A stretch of 64,000 nt of DNA from Streptomyces umbrinus. GTDB lineage: Bacteria; Actinomycetota; Actinomycetes; Streptomycetales; Streptomycetaceae. The translations under genes and the position numbers were made by a program. Below are positions 1-12,097 of the stretch, piece by piece. Numbering within the stretch: the stretch's first letter is position 1; every line of letters begins with the position of its first letter. The notes under the pieces are model-generated. The model searched no databases. It saw nothing but the letters and a program-made list of their open reading frames with translations, and was not told where the DNA came from. Location of the stretch: the NCBI RefSeq assembly GCF_030817415.1, contig NZ_JAUSZI010000002.1, forward strand, positions 3,286,001 through 3,350,000, in the 5' to 3' direction.

Positions 1-138
1 ACGCAATGCGGTCTGTTCCATGGATCGCCTCCGGCCAGAGCTCTACCCTCCGCAGCGGCCCACCATGGTCCTCGAACGGGTGATGCGATTCGTTCCCGCT
101 CGACCGGTCCGTCCATCAGCTTTTCCGGCGACGCGACC

Positions 139-187
139 AGCCGGAGATCGACCCCGTCGACCGGGGCGTCGGGGTCGATCTCCGGCT
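139..187 (-). terminator. terminator hairpin of the geosmin synthase gene
   Basis: A perfect 17-bp inverted repeat (139-155 pairs with 171-187, 15-nt loop) begins 18 bases beyond the stop codon of the geosmin synthase. There is no T-run, as is usual for Streptomyces hairpin terminators. The remaining bases 1-138 show no gene that I can support. Confidence 0.7.
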
Positions 188-205
188 GGGAGAGGCCTCG
201 TACCG

Positions 206-2401
<2,196 letters not shown>

Positions 2402-2540
2402 CTACCCGCGGCCTCCGGCCGGCATCCGTACGGCGGCACATGATCGCACCATCGCGTGAACGGATGAGTGTCGGGAGGCGGTTCGGGGAAAGGTGTGCTG
2501 TCCTGCGGGTCGGCGGTGTGCGAATGCCTCTCATGTCGGG

Positions 2541-2750
2541 AAGCCCGCGTACGACACGGCGGACTTCGGTGACACCGCGCCCGGCAATCTCCGGGTCGAC
2601 CATGTCATCCCGTCCCGTGGTCTGATCTCTGCCGACAACGGCGTCTTCTGGCCCACGTCCGACGACCCGCTCTACCGCCTGGTCGGCAACGGGACGGTGG
2701 TCCCGACGTCGGACCACCGGATGGTGTGGCAGGACGTACGGCTGGGGTGA
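2541..2750 (+). pseudogene. C-terminal fragment of an endonuclease/exonuclease/phosphatase family protein
   Basis: The frame ending at 2750 encodes about 70 residues with the segments PGNLRVDHVIPSRGL, GVFWPTSDDPLYRLVG and TSDHRMVWQDV. These match the end of secreted Streptomyces endonuclease/exonuclease/phosphatase proteins, where the SDH motif forms part of the active site. No matching N-terminal portion (normally several hundred residues) is present upstream, where the geosmin synthase starts divergently. It is therefore read as a truncated remnant. An ATG at 2493 exists but the residues before about 2541 do not look like the family. Confidence 0.6.
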
Positions 2751-2763
2751 GGGGGTCTTTTCT

Positions 2764-2993
2764 CGCCCCCGCCGCCCCTACCCATTCCCGTCACTATTCG
2801 GGGGCCGGCCCCCGAACCCCCGCTCCTCAAACGCCGGAGAGGCTAAAAGACTGCGCAGTTCCCCGCGCCCCCAGGTTTTTAGGGGCGCGGGGAACTGCGC
2901 AACAAGCCACACCCAACCCGCACCCGACAACACACCCCAGGGGGCCTGGGGCGGAGCCCCAGAAGGATGGGACGGGTAGGGGCGGCGGGGGCG
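2764..2993. repeat. Streptomyces intergenic hairpin repeat, copy 1
   Basis: The outer arms CGCCCCCGCCGCCCCTACCC (2764-2783) and its exact reverse complement (2974-2993) enclose an inner hairpin with the GCGCAGTTCCCCGCGCCCC core (about 2856-2904). The element lies between a dead gene fragment and the stop codon of the ABC ATPase. It shares arms and core with the copy at 6288-6569 and is probably used as a transcription terminator. Confidence 0.75.
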
Positions 2994-3009
2994 AAGAAAA
3001 GCCCGCCCC

Positions 3010-3756
3010 TCACCCCCGTACCGCCCTCCCCACCTCCGCCCGCAACGCCACGAACTCCGGCAAGCCCCTCGTCGCGATCTGGTCGCGCTTGCCGGGCAGG
3101 GTGACCGGGAGGTCGAGGACGATCCGGGAACCGGGGCCGGAGGACAGGACGACGACGCGGTCTCCCACGTACACGCTCTCGTCGATGTCGTGCGTGACGA
3201 ACACGATCGTCGGCCCCTCGGTCTGGTGGACTTCGAGGAGGAGGTCCTCGAGGTCCTCGCGGGTCTGGGCGTCGAGGGAGCCGAAGGGCTCGTCCATGAG
3301 GAGGAGGGAGGGGCGGCAGACCAGGGCGCGGGCGATCGCGACGCGTTGTTGCATACCGCCGGAGAGCTGCCAAGGGTGGCGGCGACCCGCCCCGGGGAGC
3401 CCCACCCGTTCCAGCATCCGCTCGGCCTCGTCCCGCCGCTCGGCCCGTCCGAGGCCCCGCCGTCGCAGGGGAAGGGCGACGTTCTCCCGGACGGACAGCC
3501 AGGGGAAGAGCGACCGACCGTAGTCCTGGAAGACGACGGCGAGCCGGTCGGGCACACCGGTGACGGGCTCCCCGTCGACGCTGACGGTTCCCTCCCGCGC
3601 GGGCTGCAACCCCGCGATCGTGCGGAGCAGCGTCGACTTGCCGCACCCGGACGGCCCGACGACGCACAGGAGTTGGCCGTCAGGGACGGTGAGTGTGATG
3701 TCGTGCAGGACGGGATGATCGCCGTACCGCTGGCCGAGCGAGTCGAGACGGAGCAT
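3010..3756 (-). CDS. ABC transporter ATP-binding protein, NitT/TauT type
   Basis: ATPase subunit (248 aa) of an importer of the nitrate/sulfonate/taurine class. The Walker A GPSGCGKST is at 34-42, the Q-loop VFQDYG at about 75-80, the signature LSGGMQQR at 131-138 and Walker B LLLMDEPFGSLD at 151-162. This is the full length of SsuB/TauB proteins. It is the last gene of the minus-strand operon, 9 bp after the decarboxylase gene, and would power the permeases encoded at 5472-6263 and 6590-7396. The family is certain; the substrate is not. Confidence 0.9.
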   Translation of the reverse strand: MLRLDSLGQRYGDHPVLHDITLTVPDGQLLCVVGPSGCGKSTLLRTIAGLQPAREGTVSVDGEPVTGVPDRLAVVFQDYGRSLFPWLSVRENVALPLRRRGLGRAERRDEAERMLERVGLPGAGRRHPWQLSGGMQQRVAIARALVCRPSLLLMDEPFGSLDAQTREDLEDLLLEVHQTEGPTIVFVTHDIDESVYVGDRVVVLSSGPGSRIVLDLPVTLPGKRDQIATRGLPEFVALRAEVGRAVRG

Positions 3757-3765
3757 GCGGGGCGG

Positions 3766-5471
<1,706 letters not shown>

Positions 5472-5475
<4 letters not shown>

Positions 5476-6263
5476 GCAGGCCTCCCTTTGCCCAGCAGTC
5501 GCTTCTCGACCGCCAACAGGCCGGTGTTGAGTACGTATCCGAGTGCGCCGAGCAGCACCAGCGCGGCCCACACGGTGAGCAGGTCGGAGCGCGACTGGGC
5601 GTCGGTGAGGGTGAAGCCGATGCCGTTCGCCGTGCCGGGCAGCAGCTCCGAGAAGACCATCAGGATGAGGGAGAGCGAGAGGCTCAGACGCAGGCCCGCG
5701 AAGATGCGGGGCAGGGCCGAGGGCAGGAACAGGAGCCAGAGTCGTTGCGCCGTGGTCAGGCGCAGCACGGCCGCCACGTCGATGCGTAGGGGGTCGGTGT
5801 TGCGGGCGCCCTCCGCCGTGTTGATCAGTACGGGCCAGACGGCGCTGAAGACGATCGACGCGAGTTGCATCTGGGTGCCGAAGTCGAAGATCACGACGAA
5901 GACGGGGACCAGGGCCGGGGGTGGGATGGCCCGGGCGAACTGGAGGGCCGGGTTGCAGAGGGCGTAGGCGCGGTGGGAGCGGCCCAGGGCTGTGCCCAGG
6001 GTGATTCCCGCGGCTGCGGCGAGGGCGAAGCCTGTGGTCATGCGGGCGAGGCTGGGGAGGATGTTTTCCGTGGCCTCCGGGGTGAGGAAGGCGTGGGTGG
6101 GTGGGCCCGAGAACCACAGGTTGTGGGTGTGGCGGGCGATTTCTGAGGGTGGCGGGAAATAGACGCTGGTGTGTGTGCGGGTGGCGAGTTGCCAGGCGCC
6201 GATCGCCACGGCCAGCACGCCCCACCGGAGCAGTGCGCTGCGCGCCGCCTTACCGCCCCTCAT
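5472..6263 (-). CDS. ABC transporter permease, NitT/TauT type (second permease)
   Basis: 263-residue integral membrane protein of the binding-protein-dependent permease family, with about six hydrophobic segments. The N-terminal region GVLAVAIGAWQLATRTHTSVYFPPP and the cytoplasmic coupling loop around LRIDVAAVLRLTTAQRL...PSALPRIFAGLR are typical of SsuC/TauC. It is separated from the first permease gene by a 326-bp intergenic hairpin repeat, but lies in the same orientation. Its stop codon overlaps the start of the decarboxylase gene by 4 bp. Confidence 0.88.
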
Positions 6264-6287
6264 GGACCGACCTCACCGTCCTGGTTC

Positions 6288-6569
6288 TTCGCCCCCGCCG
6301 CCCCTACCCTCCCCCACTCTCGGCTTCGCTCGAGCGGGGGGACCCCCATCGTCCCTGACTCAGGGGCTCCGCCCCCGAACCCCCGCCAAAAGATTGCGCA
6401 GTTCCCCGCGCCCCTTTAAGGGGCGCGGGGAACTGCGCGACCAGCCACACCCAACCCGCACCCGACAACACACCCCACGGGGCCTGGGGCGGAGCCCCAG
6501 AAGGACGATGGGGGTCCCCCCGCTCGAGCGAAGCCGAGAGTGGGGGAGGGTAGGGGCGGCGGGGGCGAA
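6288..6569. repeat. large hairpin repeat inserted between two permease genes (copy 2)
   Basis: Arms 6288-6354 and 6503-6569 form a perfect 67-bp inverted repeat. Inside it, 6396-6438 forms a second perfect hairpin (21-bp stems, one-base loop) carrying GCGCAGTTCCCCGCGCCCC. The element occupies nearly the whole gap between the two permease genes of one operon. Its arms and core match the element at 2764-2993, and arm segments recur at 60490-60535. A terminator or mRNA-processing role is inferred. Confidence 0.85.
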
Positions 6570-6589
6570 AAGCGAACCCCGCAGCCACC

Positions 6590-7396
6590 TCACCGCATCC
6601 CCCGATGCTCCGGCGTCCAAGGGAACAGCCTCCGCTCCCCCCACACCAGCACGCTGTTGATGACCAACCCCAGGGCCCCGGCCCACACCACCCCCGCCAA
6701 TACGTCCCGCGTGCCGTCCGTGGCCAGGCCGGACTGGGCGATGAAGATGCCGAGGCCCTCCCCGAAGCCCGCGAGGATCTCGGTGGCGACGGCCAGGACG
6801 AGGGCGATGGCGGCGGAGATGCGAAGACCGGCGGCGATGAAGGGCGCGGTCGCGGGAAGTTCGACCCGCAGCAGCACCGAGAGACGCCCGAAGCCGAAGG
6901 CCCGCAGCGTGTCCTTGGCCAGGGGATCGGTCTCACCGAGGCCGTAGACGGTGTTGAAGAGGATGGGCCAGACGGAGGCGTACGTGATGAGGGCGACCTT
7001 CGTCTCCGTACCGGAACCGAGCAGCAGGGACACCAGCGGGATCAGCGCGACGGACGGCATGGGCCGCAGGAACTCGACGATCGCGCGCACGGCTTCGTCG
7101 ACCACGGGCACACTGCCGAGCAGCAGACCCAGCGGGACGGCTATCGCGCAGGCGAGGCCGAGACCGTAAGCCCAGGCCCGGACCGTGGCTCCGACCCCGT
7201 CCAGGAAGACCGGATCGCCCGCCAACTCCACGGCGCGCGCGAGGACTTCGGAGGCGGGCGGCAGATAGCTGCGGCGCACAAGACCGGCCCGGCCGACCGC
7301 CTCGCACACTCCGAAGGCGAGCAGCACACCGAGCGCGCCGAGCAGCAGTTCCTGACGACGTCTCCTCACGTGACTCACTCGGCTCACTCGGCTCAT
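6590..7396 (-). CDS. ABC transporter permease, NitT/TauT type (first permease)
   Basis: 268-residue permease with about six membrane segments. The coupling-loop region runs through DPLAKDTLRAFGFGRL and LPATAPFIAAGLRIS, as in SsuC-like proteins. Its ATG (7396) overlaps the stop of the binding-protein gene (7393-7395) as ATGA, so the two are translationally coupled. Together with the permease at 5472-6263 it could form a heterodimeric channel, as in importers with two different membrane subunits. Confidence 0.88.
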   Translation of the reverse strand: MSRVSRVSHVRRRRQELLLGALGVLLAFGVCEAVGRAGLVRRSYLPPASEVLARAVELAGDPVFLDGVGATVRAWAYGLGLACAIAVPLGLLLGSVPVVDEAVRAIVEFLRPMPSVALIPLVSLLLGSGTETKVALITYASVWPILFNTVYGLGETDPLAKDTLRAFGFGRLSVLLRVELPATAPFIAAGLRISAAIALVLAVATEILAGFGEGLGIFIAQSGLATDGTRDVLAGVVWAGALGLVINSVLVWGERRLFPWTPEHRGMR

Positions 7397-8382
7397 TTGA
7401 CGAGCAACGTTCCCGGATCGATCGCCTTCTTCAACAGGCCCTGTTTCTTCATGAGTTCGGTGAGGCGGCGCAGCTGGGTGACGTCCGTGGTCGCCGGGTA
7501 GGCCGGCAGGCGGAGCGATTCGGCCTGGTCCGCGGTCACCTTGGCGTACTTGGGCAACTCCTCGCGTACGGCGCTCTGGTCCTGCGTGGCGATCTCCGCG
7601 GCCGCCGCGATGGCCCGTTTGAAGGCCGCCGCGGTCCTGGGGTTCTCGGAGGCGTAGCCGCGGGTCGTGACGTAGCCGCTGATCGGTATGGACTCCACGG
7701 GGGCGGAGCCGCCGTCGACGAGGACGCGGGCGTTCAGGTCGTTCTGGATGGCGCTGTTGAAGGGCTCGGCCGCGTGGACGGCGTCGACCTGTCCCTTCTC
7801 CAGGGCGGGCCCCATCTGGGGGAAGGCGATCTGCCGGTACTCGGGGCGGCCGGCGCCCTGTTGGTCGAGGATCGCGTTCAGCGTCAGTGACTGGATGTTG
7901 TTGAGGATGTTGACGGCGACCTTCTTGCCCTTGAGGTCGGCGACGCTCCTGATGTCCGAGTCCTGGGGCACGAGGACGTCCATCATGTGCGGCGCGCCCC
8001 GTGCTCCCTCGGCGAGGATGCGGAGGTCGAGGGTGCCCTTCTCGTGGGCCTGGAGGAAGGTGACGTAGTTCGCGCTCGCGATGACGTCGACCTGCCCCTT
8101 CGACAGGGCGGGCAGTGCCTGGATGCTCTGCTGGACGGGCTGGATGCGCACGTCCAGGCCCTCCTTCTTGAACAGGCCGCGGTCCTGCGCGATGTAGAGG
8201 GGTGCGTCGTCGGCCAACGGGAGGGCGGCGACGGTGATGCTCGACCTCTCCAGCCCGTTGCCCCCGGCGTTACTGGAATCGGAGTCGTCGGAGTCGCCGC
8301 CGCAGGCCGCCAGAGTCATCACCAGGGCGATCGCGGCGACGGTCGGTTTTCCCGTACGGAAGCGGGCTCGGCGCGTCGGCAT
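7393..8382 (-). CDS. ABC transporter substrate-binding lipoprotein, NitT/TauT (SsuA/THI5-like) family
   Basis: 329-residue lipoprotein. It has a signal peptide ending in the lipobox LAACGG (Cys at about 25) and a Ser/Asp/Asn-rich spacer. The mature part opens with ITVAALPLADDAPLYIAQDRGLFKKEGLDV, the hallmark of the NMT1/SsuA family. Later conserved segments are LKGKKVAVN and a binding-site lid around AAEPFNSAI. I placed the start at the ATG at 8382, because the longer frame adds 61 residues with no signal peptide character. A GGAGGG lies upstream. It is the first gene of the importer-decarboxylase operon. Confidence 0.88.
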   Translation of the reverse strand: MPTRRARFRTGKPTVAAIALVMTLAACGGDSDDSDSSNAGGNGLERSSITVAALPLADDAPLYIAQDRGLFKKEGLDVRIQPVQQSIQALPALSKGQVDVIASANYVTFLQAHEKGTLDLRILAEGARGAPHMMDVLVPQDSDIRSVADLKGKKVAVNILNNIQSLTLNAILDQQGAGRPEYRQIAFPQMGPALEKGQVDAVHAAEPFNSAIQNDLNARVLVDGGSAPVESIPISGYVTTRGYASENPRTAAAFKRAIAAAAEIATQDQSAVREELPKYAKVTADQAESLRLPAYPATTDVTQLRRLTELMKKQGLLKKAIDPGTLLVK

Positions 8383-8537
8383 GCGCGCATGATGCCCTCC
8401 ACTTGACGTGATCACCACACACTTATGCGCCGTTCCCGCGGCCTTCGGGAAAATGCGAAAGCACATTCGCGCCGCCGGTCGCCGGAGCCCGCGCACACGC
8501 CCTTGCCGCCCCGCCGCGGCCGGGTCACCGTGGTGGC

Positions 8538-9837
8538 GTGACCTCACGAGCGACGCCCACGCCACCCGCCGGGGGACCCGGTCCGGACGCCGGCCCGGAC
8601 GCCGTCCCCGACGTCTTCGACCCCCGGCAGTACGCCGCCGGTGTCCCCCACGCCGCCTACCGCGTCCTGCGCGACCACCACCCCGTGGCCTGGCAGCAGG
8701 AGCACGAGGTTCTCGGCCGGCCGGCCGGGCCCCGCTTCTGGGCGGTCACCCGGCACGCCGATGTGGTCCGGGTCCTGAAGGACTCGGAGACGTACTCCTC
8801 GTATCTCGGGGCGACCCAGATCAGGGATCCGGACCCGGACGACCTGCCGTTCGTCCGGCGGATGATGCCCAATCAGGATCTGCCGGGGCACGGGAGGTTG
8901 AGGCGTCTCGTCAGCCGGGCGTTCACGCGTCGACCACTTCGCGTCGGTCGCACGCACCCGGGCCCGCTCGCTGTTCGAGCAGGCGGTGGCGACCGCACAT
9001 AGGAACGACGGCACGTGCGACCTCGCCACCGATGTCACCGACGACTACGCGCTGCTCAACCTCGCGGATCTGCTCGGTGTACCGGAGAGCGACCGCGGGC
9101 TGCTGCTGCACTGGACCCAGCGGGTCATCGGCTACCAGGACCCGGACGAGGCGGGCCCGCCCGTGCTCGACGCCGTGGGCAGACCGGTCAACCCGCGCTC
9201 CCCGGCGGCACTGCGGGACATGTTCGCGTACGCCCGGGAGCTGGCCGGACACAAGCGGCGGCATCCCGGCGACGACGTGATGACCGTGCTCGCGGCCGAC
9301 GGTGAACTCGCCGCCGCGGAACTGGAGATGTTCTTCTTCCTGCTGACGGTCGCGGGCAACGACACGGTACGCGGCGCTGCTCCCGGCGGGCTGCTGGCGC
9401 TGGCCGAGCACCCGGAGGCGTACGCCCAACTGCACTCCGGTGTCGTCGACTTGGAGTCGGCCGTCGACGAACTCCTGCGGTGGCACCCGCCGGTGCTCAC
9501 CTTCCGCCGCACGGCCGTGCGCGACACCGAGCCGGCCGGGACGCCGGTCCGCGCCGGGGACAAGGTGGTGGTCTTCCACGCCTCCGCCAACCACGACGAG
9601 CGGGTGTTCGCCGAGCCGCACCGGCTCGACCTGGCGCGTACGCCGAATCCGCGCGTCTCCTTCGGGGACGGACCGCACGTCTGCCTGGGCGCGCACTTCG
9701 CCCGGCTGCAGCTGCGGGTGCTGTACGAGGAGGCGCTGCGCGCCCTGCCCGTGCCGCCGCGCGTCGCCGGGCCGCCCCGGCGGCTCGTCTCCAACTTCAT
9801 CAACGGCCTGAAGTCGCTGCCGCTGCACGTGGCCTGA
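8538..9837 (+). pseudogene. cytochrome P450 disrupted by a +1 frameshift
   Basis: Two adjacent frames together make one bacterial P450 of about 430 residues. The first (from 8538) holds the N-terminal half through LRRLVSRAFT. The second continues with HFASVARTRARSLFEQA, the I-helix AGNDT, the ExxR motif ELLRWHPP, and the heme motif FGDGPHVCLG, and stops at 9837. Continuity is restored by dropping one base near 8931. All catalytic motifs are intact, so the damage is recent or is a sequencing error. The I-helix (AGNDTVRGA, like AGNETTRNA) resembles P450s of the CYP124/CYP125/linalool-hydroxylase type; the substrate is unknown. It is divergent from the importer operon. Confidence 0.85.
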
Positions 9838-9895
9838 GCCGGCCGGTCCGGCTGGGCCCCCTGAGGTACGGGTTGACGATCCATTGACCTGCAAC

Positions 9896-9914
9896 TTAGG
9901 TTTGCCTTACCTAA
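9896..9914 (+). promoter_or_regulatory. iron box (DmdR/IdeR-type operator)
   Basis: TTAGGTTTGCCTTACCTAA is an inverted repeat close to the actinobacterial iron-box consensus TTAGGTTAGGCTAACCTAA. It overlaps the expected -10 region downstream of TTGACC (9884-9889), so an iron-loaded repressor would block transcription of the following secreted-protein genes. Confidence 0.85.
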
Positions 9915-9945
9915 GTGGTTTTCGCCTCCGAAAGGCCAACTGCCC

Positions 9946-10503
9946 ATGAGATCCGCCGTGTTCGCCCGTGCCACCCGAATCGCCGCCGTCGGTGCCACCG
10001 CCGCCGCGCTGACGGTCGGGCTCGCCACCTCCGCCTCGGCCGCCACCGCCACGCGGTCCGTGACGGTGAGCGGAACGACGTACAACCTGTCGCTGACGGC
10101 CCCCGACGCCCTGTCGGCCGCCGGGCAGAACATCACCGTCTCCGGCAGCGGCTACAACACCCTCCAGGGCGTCTACGTCGGCCTGTGCGTGATACCCGAC
10201 GGCGTCGTGCCCGGGGACCCGTCGACGTACACCTCCCGGCCGACCCCCTGCCTGGGCGGCGCGGACCAGTCCGGCACCACGGGCGCCTCGCACTGGGTGT
10301 CGAACTTCGGCGGCGGCACGGTCGCGAACAGCTCCACCTACGGCTCCGGCGGCTCCTTCGACGTCAGCGTGCACGTGAACCCGAACATCGCCTCCGGCCA
10401 GGTCTGCGGCACGGACGTCGACTGCGCCATCGTGACGCGCGCCGACCACACGGCGAGCGGCACCCGCTCGTACGACGTCTACATCCCGGTCACCTTCTCG
10501 TGA
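9946..10503 (+). CDS. iron-regulated secreted protein with an immunoglobulin-like (neocarzinostatin-like) fold
   Basis: 185 residues with a clear signal peptide (cleavage after about 32, ATSASA). The mature domain of about 150 residues is rich in Thr, Ser and Gly. It contains NITVSGSGYNTLQGVYVGLC and the tail CAIVTRADHTASGTRSYDVY. The four cysteines can make two disulfides. The pattern resembles secreted beta-sandwich proteins related to neocarzinostatin apoprotein and to domains found with HtaA haem-binding proteins; that assignment is tentative. The iron box 31 bp upstream of the ATG implies expression under iron limitation. The next gene starts inside its stop codon. Confidence 0.75.
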   Translation: MRSAVFARATRIAAVGATAAALTVGLATSASAATATRSVTVSGTTYNLSLTAPDALSAAGQNITVSGSGYNTLQGVYVGLCVIPDGVVPGDPSTYTSRPTPCLGGADQSGTTGASHWVSNFGGGTVANSSTYGSGGSFDVSVHVNPNIASGQVCGTDVDCAIVTRADHTASGTRSYDVYIPVTFS

Positions 10504-12008
10504 CCGCGCCTCTCAGAACCCGGGGGCGGAGCGATGTGCTCCGCCCCCGGGCGGCGGGCGCCCTCGTGGGGATCACGGCGGTGGTCCTCACCGCCGTCGT
10601 CGTCAGCACGCCCGCCGTCGGCGCCGACGACCAGCCGGGGACGAAGGGGTATGAGCAGACGGCCCGCCTCACGACCGTCGGCAAGCCGCTCGACCTGCTG
10701 GTGCACCCCGAGTCGGGGAAGCTGTACGTCGGTTCCGACGCCGTCGCCGGTACGACGGGCGGGAGCCTCGCCGGGGTCTATGTCGTCGACCCGGCCTCCG
10801 GGAACGTACTGAACTGGGTGAAGACCTCGCCCGGCAGCACGGGCGCACCCGCCCAGCTTCCGGGCAAACGGCTCGTCGGGCCGCTGCCGGGCGACGGGGT
10901 GCACTACCTGGTCGGGCTGCGCGGGATCGCCGCCGTGAAGGACGGCGACGCGGCGGGGCGCGGGGGCTGGCTCACCGGCACGACGATCACGCAGGCCAAG
11001 GCCGGTGCGAAAGCCGGCACGGTCGTGGTCGTACGCGGGACGAAACTGGAGGAGGTCACCGTCGGCGAGACCTCGGTGACCGTGGAGCGCTCCCTGACCC
11101 TGCCGGCCGCCGGCGGTCCGCTCGCCGTGGACACCGCCGCCGGGCAGATCTGGGTCACCGACAACACCGACAGCCTGCTGCTCAGGGTCGGTTCGGCCGA
11201 CTTCACGCCGGACGGCAAGGAGATCCCGCTGGCCGCGGGAGCCGCGGTGTCCTTCCTGGAGTGGGACACCGAGCACGGAGTGCTGTGGGCCGGGCGCGGC
11301 ACCGTACTGGAGGCGTACGACATCGCCACCGGCAAACTGGCCGCCTCCTTCGACGCGAAGCCCGGCGACACCATCGCGGATGTCGCCGTGGACCCGCACT
11401 CCGACCGGGCGTTCGCCGTGTGGCAGGACTGGGGCAACCCGCCGGAGGAGGGGGACGGCGTGGGGCAGCTCGCGGTGTACGACACGGCGACGCTCAAGGA
11501 CCTCGACATGGGCGCCGAACTGCCGGGCGTCAACGGCCAGTTGGGCAGCTCGTCCGTCGCGGTGACACCGGGCGGCGATTCGGTGTTCGTCGCGAGCCCG
11601 TCCGAGGCCTCGCTCACCGTGTTCCGGGCGCCGGTGCCGCCGCCGCCCTCGGAGTCGCCGTCACCGTCCGACCCGGGGTCGCCTTCGCCCTCGGACCCGG
11701 CCTCGCCCAGCCCCTCGGACGGAACGTCCGAGCCGTCGCCCGGCGACTCGGGACCGGACGCCGACCCGACCGGCTCCGGCACCATCGTTCCCGTCGACGG
11801 TCCGACCGCCGACGGAGACAGCGCGGGCGGCACGGGAAGCGGTGGCGCGCGGACCACCACCGGTGGCGGCTCGCTCGACACCACCGGCGACGGCTCGCTC
11901 GCCTCGACCGGCACCGACGTGCTCCTGCCCGCCGCGGCCGGCACCGCGGCGCTGCTCGCCGCCGGCACCGCCGCGGTGCTGTGGCGCCGCCGACGGGCCA
12001 CGACGTAG
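10500..12008 (+). CDS. sortase-anchored cell-surface beta-propeller protein
   Basis: 502-residue secreted protein. The signal peptide (hydrophobic core about 20-40) is followed by a propeller-like domain of about 320 residues with YVTN/NHL-like repeats (KLYVGSDAV, GQIWVTDNTD, GVLWAGRGT, DSVFVASPSE). A Pro/Ser/Asp-rich cell-wall spacer (about 380-420) follows, then LASTG, a hydrophobic segment and RRRRA. The last three features are a class E sortase signal. The GTG start overlaps the previous stop (GTGA). An in-frame GTG at 10536 with GGAG upstream is an alternative giving 490 aa. Shared control by the iron box suggests a role in iron or haem capture at the cell wall. Confidence 0.8.
   Translation: MTAPLRTRGRSDVLRPRAAGALVGITAVVLTAVVVSTPAVGADDQPGTKGYEQTARLTTVGKPLDLLVHPESGKLYVGSDAVAGTTGGSLAGVYVVDPASGNVLNWVKTSPGSTGAPAQLPGKRLVGPLPGDGVHYLVGLRGIAAVKDGDAAGRGGWLTGTTITQAKAGAKAGTVVVVRGTKLEEVTVGETSVTVERSLTLPAAGGPLAVDTAAGQIWVTDNTDSLLLRVGSADFTPDGKEIPLAAGAAVSFLEWDTEHGVLWAGRGTVLEAYDIATGKLAASFDAKPGDTIADVAVDPHSDRAFAVWQDWGNPPEEGDGVGQLAVYDTATLKDLDMGAELPGVNGQLGSSSVAVTPGGDSVFVASPSEASLTVFRAPVPPPPSESPSPSDPGSPSPSDPASPSPSDGTSEPSPGDSGPDADPTGSGTIVPVDGPTADGDSAGGTGSGGARTTTGGGSLDTTGDGSLASTGTDVLLPAAAGTAALLAAGTAAVLWRRRRATT
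10519..10551 (+). terminator. strong hairpin inside the 5' end of the sortase-substrate gene
   Basis: A perfect 14-bp stem (10519-10532 with 10538-10551, loop GATGT) starts 15 bases after the stop of the upstream gene. It lies within the first codons of the following reading frame and covers the alternative GTG start at 10536 with its GGAG. It could attenuate transcription between the two genes or mask that start. Confidence 0.6.
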
Positions 12009-12097
12009 GCCCGTCGGCGGATCGCGAAGGAGACAGGCGGACACCAGCACCCCCGGAAAGGTCCAAGAGCCGTGAACAGGCCCGACAAGGGCCCGTG

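Noticed and set aside
6288..6569. Hairpin element as an insertion sequence
   Set aside because: No transposase frame and no target duplication; it matches a known type of dispersed intergenic repeat.
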